A DNA stretch of 64,000 nucleotides from Parapristionchus giblindavisi (Eukaryota; Nematoda; Chromadorea; Rhabditida; Diplogasteridae): assembly GCA_943737045.1 (NCBI GenBank), contig CALSFV010000234.1, positions 310,001 through 374,000 on the forward strand, read 5' to 3'. Under the pieces are notes generated by a model that ran no database searches, had not been told where the DNA came from, and worked only from the letters and a program-made list of their open reading frames with translations. Position numbers and translations under genes: made by a program. Within the stretch, counting starts at the first letter, position 1; each line of letters begins with the position of its first letter. Shown here one piece after another: positions 35,472 to 45,200 of this stretch.

Positions 35472-36304
35472 CACGTTAGTTCAGCCTCTGTAATAGCAGG
35501 GCACCAATGAAATATTGTTTTCCACCTCTGGCAGAAGTTTTAGAAAAAAGATTGAATATAAAGAGGGCGCGGCGGATGCCAGACGGGTTTGGTGGGATTC
35601 ATTAGAGAGGATGTACGTGCGCGATGGCATCCAATGATTGTCTCTATCGCAATCTCCGCCGCGCTACCAAACCTGTCTTAGGTGCGCCGCTCTGTCTAAT
35701 GACTCAAATCAAATCAAATCATTTATTTTCCTGTATAAGAAAGCAAGGGGATGGTATGGGCTTCACGTTAAACGTTAAACGGGGTCAGGAAAACTAGTCT
35801 TCGTGTGCCATAGTAGTCGATTCAGCGTGTGTCGTTCCGTCAGCTTGAGTTCCTTGAAGTCCTTCTTGATCAATTCCGTCCATCTGAGCTTCGGTCTTCC
35901 TCTTGGTCTTCTTCCTTGTGGCGCGTATTGTATCATCCTTCTGCATACATGGTCTCTATCTCTCCTCTTCACATGTCCGTACCATCTCAGTCTTTTCTCT
36001 CGGCTCTTTTCATTAATCGGTCTTACTTTCATCATTCCTCTAAGCACATCATTTCTTATTCTATCAGACAGGGTAACTCCACATGCCCATCTCATCATCC
36101 TCATCTCAGTACACATCAACTTTGCTTCTTGTCTATCCGTCATCGGCCATGTCTCACTTCCATACATCAGTCTAAGTCTGTCTAATGACTATCGTCTCAT
36201 TATTGCAAAAAAACACCAAGGCGCGCACCACAGATTTGGAAAGTCGCCTTCACCATTCCTTTTGCCCCGCTATTCCCATATCTTTCACATTTTGAACTAA
36301 CGTG
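35472..36304. mobile_element. CACGTTAG-ended element nested in the TA inverted-repeat element
   Basis: Ends CACGTTAGTTCA/TGAACTAACGTG, flanked by a 4-bp duplication ATTT. It shares the GAATGCCAGACGGGTTT-type sequence and the same ends with the element at 43194-43583. It contains the LINE fragment at 35775-36167. Confidence 0.75.
35775..36167 (-). pseudogene. RTE-type LINE ORF, C-terminal 130 residues
   Basis: Minus-strand frame starting YGSETWPMTDRQEAKL, then RMMRWACGVTLSDRIRN, RLRWYGHVKRRD and RPRGRPKLRW, ending SFPDPV. This is the conserved C-terminal region of RTE-like endonuclease/reverse-transcriptase proteins common in nematodes. It is followed downstream (35705-35775) by a 3'UTR ending in TGATT/TTTGA tandem repeats, the usual RTE tail. 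Confidence 0.85.
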
Positions 36305-36858
36305 ATTTATTCATCGAGAAAATGATGACTTGTGTTAAATGGCAATATTTTGGTCTGATTTCTTCTAATATAGTAAAATCGAACGAGAGAAAAACAATGA
36401 AAAGAAAGAGAAATAACGAAAATGAAAGCAAAGTAACGAAAATCACTCATAATTTGCTTGATCGGCCTGATCCGTTCAGATCCATTCACACCGTTCATGA
36501 TACAATGATTTTTACATGTACGATATAAGCTCAGTCATTCGCAGACAACCAATTGTTTGGGCATAGATAGATTCATTTCAAATGCACATTTACATATCAA
36601 AATATGGTTGGCCATAATTTGTTAAGACATAGTTAAGTTTCAGAAAATCTAGGAAAGTTTCAGAAAATTTAGGGAAAGAAAATCCATCTCAAATAGTACC
36701 ATTCCAGAGCCTCTCTTCGCAGTTTGGCGAATCGCATCGCCAAAAACGATCCTTTGTGTCGATATTCGCTGTTCGCCATCTTCTCCACTCTTCATATCGT
36801 TAATCTGATCACTATGTTCGTGAGACCAGCGGATGATGGCGGATTCGAGGCCGTGTCG

Positions 36859-37148
36859 AACACGTTCAACTATACCTCAACATGATTAACACGTTCAACT
36901 ATACCTCGATATGATTAACACGTCCAACTATACCTCGACATGATTAACACGTTTAAGTATACCTCGACATGATTAACACGTTTAAGTATACCTCGACCTG
37001 ATTAACACGTTTAAGTATACCTTGACATTATTAACACGTTTAAGTATACCTTGACATTATTAACACGTTTAAGTATACCTTGACATTATTAACACGTTTA
37101 AGTATACCTCGACATGATTAGCACGTTTAAGTATACCTCGGCCTAATT
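36859..37148 (+). repeat. 29-bp minisatellite at the 3' end of LGIC copy 4 (10 units)
   Basis: Ten units. The CTTGACATTATT variant occurs three times in a row (units 6-8) against once in copy 3, so local amplification followed the copy 3/copy 4 split. Confidence 0.95.
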
Positions 37149-37341
37149 AGAACGATTTTGATTCGAGATATACTGACCGATCTGTTATGTATCGATTCCA
37201 ATCTCCAATATGAAAAATATATTATTGTTATGCCTCCACGCTCTTCGAATTGTACAAATGGTTGTATATAAACTGGTCTATAAAGTTTATTATGTAGTAG
37301 CTTGATCTCTTGAACCTCAATTATCTTTTGAACCTCGAATA

Positions 37342-37466
37342 CACAGAATACACGAAAGAGGACCCGGTTGAATCGGTGGACACGAAACTGAGGCTTCGGA
37401 GGAAACAGAAGAGACAGAGGAAAAGAAGCCTTTGGTGGAAATAATGGCACACCTCGTAACTAATGG
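37342..37466 (+). pseudogene. Acidic exon-like segment in the spacer after LGIC copy 4
   Basis: Same block as 20843-20968 with the frame-changing ACACGAAACTG difference. It keeps the AATG/GTAAGC donor. The following exon-like part is deleted at about 37523. Confidence 0.3.
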
Positions 37467-37613
37467 TAAGCGATAATAACCAATTGATCTGTAGAGAAAT
37501 ATTGCTACTATACTTTTCTCTTTTTTAGTGCAAAGTAATCCTCGAGAAACTCTTCATTTGCGACTTCTTACACGTTTCACTACAAGTTACTCTCACATTC
37601 GATGTATCATATT

Positions 37614-38345
37614 TCGATGAAAGTGCCTTCCACTTTGTGCAAACTTCGGAGATCAAGCCTGCATAAGGCTCCATCGAGGGCACACTTGTATGCGCTTACA
37701 TACGAATTGAATTGGAGAAGTAACATTTTCGTCAAGGAATACATAAGAAAAAGTGATCTAAATTCTTCTGGATGCACAGGTTGCCAAGGAGACAACTTAA
37801 ACAATTTAAAGACATGCCGCAAGGTTCAGGATTTCAGGATTTCGTTCCCACTCCCGAATCGATTGGATTCGAAATGAACTTATTAGGAAACACCGCCAAA
37901 CTACACCAAACGCACCTCCTGATGCGAATTTTCAATTGGAAGATATTTCCAAGTACCAGTATACTTCAGTCATGGAGCCTATAATTATCATACATAAAAC
38001 CGGAAAATTCATTTTTCGTCGATACCAAGAAAAAAATCGATTGTTGAATTCTCTCAGATAGTGTGTTTTAAACAATTTAAAGACATGCCGCAAGGTTCAG
38101 GATTTCGTTCGTACAGCGCTGAAGAGGCAGTGGATCTGGCTACATAAGCTCGCCAATGATGAGTGCTTGAAGTGATGTGGTCGAGTGGTTCCCCGTCGTA
38201 GCAGAAGAAAAGGAAACTCCCATCCCCCCGACAAGATGGAGCGACCTCTTTCTGAAGACAGTTGGTTGTAACTTCCTAAGCGAAGCGAAGAACAGGAATT
38301 GGAACACTATGCACAACAGAGCCTTCGACCTGATGAGCTCTTGAT
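37614..38345 (+). pseudogene. Third copy of the spacer gene fragment (after LGIC copy 4), split by an insertion
   Basis: The frame is interrupted at about 37836 by roughly 230 bp of foreign sequence bounded by a direct repeat of about 40 bp (37797-37835 and 38067-38105, TTAAACAATTTAAAGACATG and on). The later half lacks 8 bp near 38176 relative to the first copy. Confidence 0.4.
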
Positions 38346-38477
38346 AAATGTGATTCAAATGAAAATGAATAAGTCAACGTTTATTATGTGAGAGTCCATC
38401 ATTATGTTTTGCCTATCATCCTCCCGGTCGTTTCACCGCCTCCGCCCCACCAAGGCCCCCGAAAGGGGAATTGTTAC

Positions 38478-38628
38478 TGACTAGATCATGCGGTAAAGTA
38501 GGTCCGAAATAGAGATTAGGCCCTCCGGGCTGAATTGACCTTGAATAATCATTGACCTAGCTGTGATCACCCGCAGGGACTTCGTTTGCCTTGAATAACG
38601 GGTTTTACCTTTACCTTTACCTTACCTG
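38478..38628 (+). mobile_element. SINE-like repeat with (TTTACC)n tail, spacer after LGIC copy 4
   Basis: Near-identical to 21865-22014 and co-duplicated with the spacer. Confidence 0.6.
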
Positions 38629-39219
38629 AATTATCACCATAAAAATCATCGAGATGTCTGTTACAAAAAAGTGATATATTCGATATTCTGACTTCTTTTT
38701 TTTGTCATTCATCATGCATTACATTTACCACGTGCTCTACATGTGCCTATCGCATCCCAACTATGCAAGTCCGTCATCGTTTTGTTTGAACAGACGCAAC
38801 CCACCATAGTCGCTAATGTAAATTACACAAAATGATACAAACCTTTTGGACCTTTTGGACAACTTCACATATAGATCATTTCATTAGAAACCTTTCCGTT
38901 TCGCTTCCTTCTCTCTGAATATTCCGACCACACCGACGCTCACATACCAAACTATTTCATCTTAAAGGGAGCGTTACCTCTCTCAACTTCCTTTTCATTG
39001 CGAACACTATTTCTCTGTTCTCAAACAACGAGAAAGCATTGCGCGCCGAAGAGACCATTGAGAGAGATAACGCGCCCTTTAAACGCAGCTATTTTGAAAC
39101 TCTCCATTCCGGCAATTCTCCCTCGCTCTCTCGCTTTATTTGTTTACGAGAGAATGTTGCCAGAGCGGAGAGTTTCAAATTAGCTCGGGGTATGTCAATG
39201 TTTTGTTCTTATTTTAGCA

Positions 39220-42200
39220 ATGATGATCATCTATCGTATGTTTGGACTAGTCGTCTGCACAGTTATGTCCGTCGCAACACGTAATATACATTTATTTTCT
39301 TTTATTATATAACTTTTGGTCTTACTCTGGTATTTCAAAACTACTGCATTCCCACTTGAAGTAGACTTGCAAGTCTACTTCAAGTTAGACGCAAGTTTAC
39401 TGCAAGTGGTGCATAATACTGTAATACATTTCGTCAAAGGTTCTTTCACTTCCAGTTAACCTGCAGTAAACTTCTAGTCAGTGACGCAATTTGCGTAGAC
39501 GGCTGGTTCGGAAATACATCTTTCTGGCGCAACAAAGTCTCTGTTTTTTTCAGCTTTTACTGACTTCCACGACAACTTGCAGAAGCTGAACGACAAGCTA
39601 TTCAAGAAGTACAGCTCATTGATGAGCCCTTATTGCTCGTATGGTAAGTTTGAGAAAATCGAACAGCTGAAAGTTAAAGCGACACCTCAATCAAATTTGA
39701 TAGTCTCCGCTCTGGCTACACTCTCTCGCTTCCTTTGTCTAAGAGAGAGTGTATTGACAATGCGGAGAGAAGAATTAGCTTGGCGTGAGCCTTTAAAGAA
39801 TTACCCCCATGCTAATTTTGCTCTCCACATTGGCAATACTCTCTCGTAGACAGAGAACATGAGAGAGTATTGCCCGAGCGGAGGGTTTCAAATGAGCTCG
39901 GGGTATGCCTTTAAGAGGCCGTTCGTGTAAGAGTCGGGCAAATCTGGGGGAGGGTTGGCACAGGCCAAAAATTTTAATGCCCTCAAAACTTGTGTATAGG
40001 GGTTATCGACCTCGCTGATGAAGATGTGCATAGTCATTTTGGCTCCAGTGGTCCCGCAACGCCTGGGCGGGATTACGGTAAGATCACGTTTTCAGGCCAT
40101 TCTCGGTCCATGGTTGAGCTAGAGGTATGAAAATTGGGCTCCTGGGTCAGAATTCGATGGCGATGATGGCTGTCTACATCATTAGTTTTGAAAAGTTTTC
40201 AAAAGGTTGATTAGTGGAAATTTTGATGGACACGGATGCGGGCATAGCGAGTATGACAGTTCGAACCGGCGTGACGAGAGGATTCCAATGATGTATTATG
40301 AGCCCATACGTACATTGCCATCTCAATATTGCCTCGATATAGTGAGCTGCAAAATCACGAGGAGTTGTCTGCGTCTCTCTATTCCGCGCGCTCTCTCGAC
40401 ACTCTCTCATTTCGCCGCGCTCTCTCGAGAGTGCGAGAGAGCGCGCGGAATTGAGAGAGTCCTCTTGTTTACCTTTTTCGCAGCTCACCATATCGAGGCA
40501 ATATTGAGATGGCAATGTATGTATGGGCTCATAATACATCATTGGAATGGTCTCGTCACGCCGGTTCGAACTGTCATACTCGCTATGCCCGCATCCGTGT
40601 CCATCAAAATTTCCAATAATCAACCTTTTGAAAACTTTTCAAAACTAATGACGTAGACAGCCATCATCGCCATCGAATTCTGACCCAGGAGCCCTATTTT
40701 CATACCTCTAGCTCAACCATGGACCGAGAACGACTTGAAAACGTGATGTTACCGTAATCCGTCCCAGGCGTTGCGGGACCACTGGGGCCAAAATAACTAT
40801 GTCCATCTTCATCAGCGGGGTCGATAACCCCTATACACAAGTTTTGAGGGTATTAAAATTTTTGGCCTGTGCCAACCCTTGTTCGACTCTTACGCAAACG
40901 GCCTCTTAACGATTCAAAATATTTTTTATTCAGGAACGAATACAACATGGAATCAAGGGCAATTCTTCAATCTCACCCTGCTGAGAGTTCGGCTGTTGAA
41001 CGTTGTATGTTTTTAATAATAAAAAAATAATATTAAATTGCATTTTTGATCGATAATTTTTTTCTAAATGACTCACATGTTGATCGGTATAGATGATTTT
41101 ATAGTATTTGGGATATACCGTTTAAAGATGGTGGCCCTTCCCTGAACCGGCCTGATGGTTCATTGATGTTTCTACACCACCTTAAATCACATAACTTTAA
41201 AGGGACCGTAACCTCACTCAATGGTCTCCTCGACGCGCAATGCCCTCTCGTTGTTAGAGAACAGAACAATAGCGTGCGCAATGAAGAGACCATTGAGTGA
41301 GGTAACGCTCCCTTTAACAAATACTTCAGCATGAGCAAGAGCGCCAGTTCACCACGATGGTCGGAATGGCAATGGTTGGTTGTTCCGTTGATTTCCTTTC
41401 GATGCTGCTGAATATTGAAGGGACCTTGTTTTGACATTACGTATTACACATATACAGTCAAATAACATTACCTCGTAGAGTTGTCTGTCATTTCAAAAGA
41501 TAATGAGAGTAAAATATGCCAAAATATCATAGATGTATCAAATATTCCTATAAAGGTTTATGTTTTCAGGAATGGAATGACCCGCGGCTGTCTTGGGATC
41601 CCAGAAAATATGCAGGTATTTTTGTTACGATCACAGATCTCTTTTTAAAGTGGGTCCCCTTCTTTAAAAAGAAACCCACGAGATTTGGGCTGCGATATTG
41701 ACTTGAAGAACGTGGGACATACGAAGTGACATTCTGTTCTATATTACTCCGGTATTTTTTACTCGCGGGGCACACCGTTCAATCCCGTGGTGTACGCCGC
41801 GAGGTACACCGCGGGGTAGAACACTTAGACGGGGTACCTCGCGAGCTGCAGCCTCTAGACGGTGTGCCCCGCGAGATTTGGCCTCTGAACGGTGTGCCCC
41901 GCGAGCAAAAAATACCGGAGTAGATTTTACTGGTTGAACGCGTAGAGCGTGTGGCTCAGTGGTTAGTAGTCAGTGCTTGTAATCGCGCCACACGGGTTCG
42001 ATTCCCGTTTGCAAACTTTAAGTCCGAATTACTGTATTCTGGGGCATCTAAAATTTTAGAGATAATTGTTTTTGTATACAAGGAGATGTGATCAATAGTT
42101 CTGTCTGGCCAGTTTATTCACGAAAAAACTCGTGGGTCCCCTTCTTTAAAGATACAGAATTATTTTACTCTCCGATTTAGGCAACGCTCTCACAAAGGAA

Positions 42201-45200
42201 GCCTGTGATCATTACTAGAGCGGAAAGATTCAAATTAGTTCGGGTGTGGCTTTAAGAGTTGTTCTAAACTTTCGGATCATTTTTAAGCTTACATAAAGTT
42301 GTGTTCTGCTTTCAAACTGTTCGGCTTTTTTAGGCATCGATCATATCTACGTCGGCAAATCTATCGTCTGGAAACCGGATCTTTCTCCATGCGAAGGGTA
42401 CGAATACGTTTTTTATATACAATTTGATATGCACATTGCTGCCGAAACACAAAAAGGCACAATTGCTAATTTTGTATAACATTAATTAATTTTATCTTTA
42501 AAGTGCATGCAAACCAACCTTTTTAATTTTTTTTTTGAACCTTTTAATTCATACAATTAAAATATCTATATAAACAATTTTATCTTTTTTATTTCAGTTC
42601 ATCACTGATCACTCTCTCGTTCGATAATTCCGACACAGTCAAGGTATGCACATTTTGTATAAGCAAAACATGCGCTGCAAAATTCCTGGTAAACACAGGA
42701 GATCTTCGTAATTTTTGAACCCCCATATATAGCAATATTTGCACATTTTGAATACGCGCGAAACATGTGAATAGAAAAGTGCGTATAAGCACATGCGATA
42801 TTTTCAAAAAGAAACAAAGCAAACAAAAAAACAAATAAACAAACAAATGAATAAATAACAAATAACAATAAACAATTTTAGATATTTCCCAACGGCCACA
42901 TCGTCGCCGTTGCATACTTCACCGTGACGAATAACTGTGACCTCAAGGTATGATATTTTCCACCGAAATAGATAAACACTCTCATAAACCGTACACTGAC
43001 AACCTACAATATATATTCAATGATCTGTATCAAGCATCGATCCATTGGGGTCGGAAGAGAACTGTGGAATAAGAACCGACTTTATTGGAACTTTTTGCAT
43101 ACTTTGTCGCTTTAGCGCTTGCCTCTCATATGTAAATAGTTCTCATTCATCGGTTATTATTTCAGGGTTCTCATCCGACCTAGTGCCCCATTGCACGTTA
43201 GATTAGAGCGTACAATAAGGGTGAAAGAGAGATTACGGATGCGGCAATAGGGATTCGAACCTGCGCCCCCTTCTGGATGGACAGTCGCTCGAGCTACCAT
43301 TAGGCCATGCGAATATCTTTCTTTTCAAAACGCTCGTGTAAAAGGAGGGATAAAAAAGGAGCGCGGCGAATGCCAGACGGGTTTGAGCGAGGGGTAGTTG
43401 AGAGAGGAAAGAGAGGAATTGAAGAGTGAAACGTGTATTTCGCTATTTATGGTGTGGCACACCACAAATTCTACCGTTCAGTTCAGAAAGCTCGCATGCT
43501 TAGCAGTTGCGCCGTTTTGTAATTAGTGTATAGTTCTATTTCCCGGCTTAGGGTACAGGCTCTGTTATGATTGAACTAACGTGATTGAGGAGAGAATGGT
43601 TGCCACTAAATATCGACTAATTTTATTCATATCAAGTACAGCGTACACCATCGCAAACCAATATTTGCAACCCATAATGGTTATCGCTTAAAATATTTGC
43701 AGTCCCGCGACTTTCCCTTCGACAAACAACACTGCATCCTCTGTTTCCTTCTGATGAATTATCATGTCCAAGAATTGGTCCTTCATGGAGCCGTCATACC
43801 GAATCCCGATCTTTTCGTAAGTTGAGGAATTTTAAAAAAATGTACTCTCTCGCAGACAAAGAAAACGAGAGAGAGTGTGGCCAGAGAGGAGATTTTCAAA
43901 TTAGCTTGGCACTTTAATTTTCCCTTAATGTAGGAGATCGATTGAATTCACCGAAGCAAATTATTTATTGTGATGTGCTAGCTTTTGCCAGTTGCATTGT
44001 TTAAACCGAAAAAATCCTTTGAAGGGTTCCGGAGAGTGGGAGTTGGATATCTACAAGCCGAGGCCATACGCAGACACGGTTGGAGGTGACCTTGGACTCA
44101 CGCTATCCGTCGTAAGTCTGATCCCGGGTTTGCGGTCTTTATAGGAGTTTCTTTGACTCTCTGTTTTGAAGACGTTGACATTTTTTTAAAACTTAAATAT
44201 ACTTGGCAGAGGCCGGAGCGTTTCAAATTAGCATGGAAATTTATGAACTAATTCACGGTCATTAAAGGTTCAATTCTTTGTGATCATGAAGCGCAAGCCG
44301 CAATACTGGGTGTTTCTCATCATAATGCCCACATTCCTGCTGGGATTGTTGATATTGATTGGACTCTGCTTCGGAGAGGGAACGCAACACTCACTCAATG
44401 CTCTGGTAAGCATTTTTAGGCAGCTCAAGGGCGTCGAGCCAAAAAATCGATCCTTACATGTACTGCTCTTATTTTGCCCTGTGCGACTATATCTGACTGG
44501 AAATGTGAGTTCCAACCAATAGGATGTAAGTGAAAATTCTCAAAGAATGGCACGCTCCGAGCTAATTTAAAACTCATCACAATGTTCTATAGACTGTGAA
44601 AGCCAAAACGACCGCTCAACATAGAAACTCTCTCAAATGCAATCGTATTTCGCTTGTCTCGCTATGGAAACAAAATGGCTTGAACCAGAATACTGTGTCA
44701 TCGATATGGCAGTGCTCTCGCAAGCAATGAAAGCGAGAGAGCACAGCCAGAGCGGAGATAGCTCGAAGTGCGCCTTTAACAAACATTTTGCAGATCAACC
44801 TCGGACTGACTGCTATGATGTCCATGACGGTCATTGTGGGCATTCTCAATGACTCTGCACCGAAATCGGAGGAATTGTCAGCTCTCGGTATAGTTTTGGT
44901 CGACTTAACTAGTTTTTCCTGACCTCGTATGACGTGATAAGAAGTACTGTATACCATCCCGTACCATTCTTATACAGGAATAAAATTATTTGATTTGATT
45001 TGATTTAAAAGCACACCCCGAGCTCATTTTACGCTCTAATTTTATTGGCAATACTCTCTCGTAGACAAATGAAGTGTACTATGTAGAGCAGAGAGTGTCA
45101 AATTAGCTCGTGCTTGCCTTTAACGTTGGCATGCTAGATTGTAGAGAGGGATTTACAGTAACCCACACATTACACATTGCTAACCGTTTGCATTCAGGCT

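Larger units (their letters stand above)
35196..36525. mobile_element. 1.33-kb TA-flanked inverted-repeat element in the last intron of LGIC copy 4
   Basis: Arms of about 200 bp (35196-35392 and about 36330-36525) are inverted copies beginning TATCGTACATGTAAAAA, with TA at both ends. The interior is a second, nested element (35472-36304). Copies 2 and 3 lack it. Confidence 0.85.
31024..36885 (+). pseudogene. Cys-loop ligand-gated ion channel, array copy 4 (5' truncated pseudogene)
   Basis: Recognisable exons: partial second exon 31024-31080, then 31377-31447, 31773-31817, 32014-32059, 32379-32442, 32617-32662, 33037-33102, 33230-33343, 33716-33802, 34063-34200, 34671-34764, 34979-35123, 36708-36885. 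Two lesions are visible. The signal-peptide exon and the start of the second exon are missing, because an M2 repeat (to about 31022) runs directly into the second exon at CTGAACGAC. The acceptor before the 31773 exon reads TTCAA where the other copies have TTCAG. The rest is open, with Cys-loop, M1, M2, M3 and M4 present, so inactivation looks recent. The last intron carries a 1.33-kb inverted-repeat element (35196-36525). It ends FNYTST like copies 1-3. Confidence 0.8.

Noticed and set aside
40174..40656. Two 149-codon frames, one on each strand, with almost the same protein
   Set aside because: They are mirror images created by the near-perfect palindrome of the 991-bp foldback element. Neither has splice context or recognisable domains.
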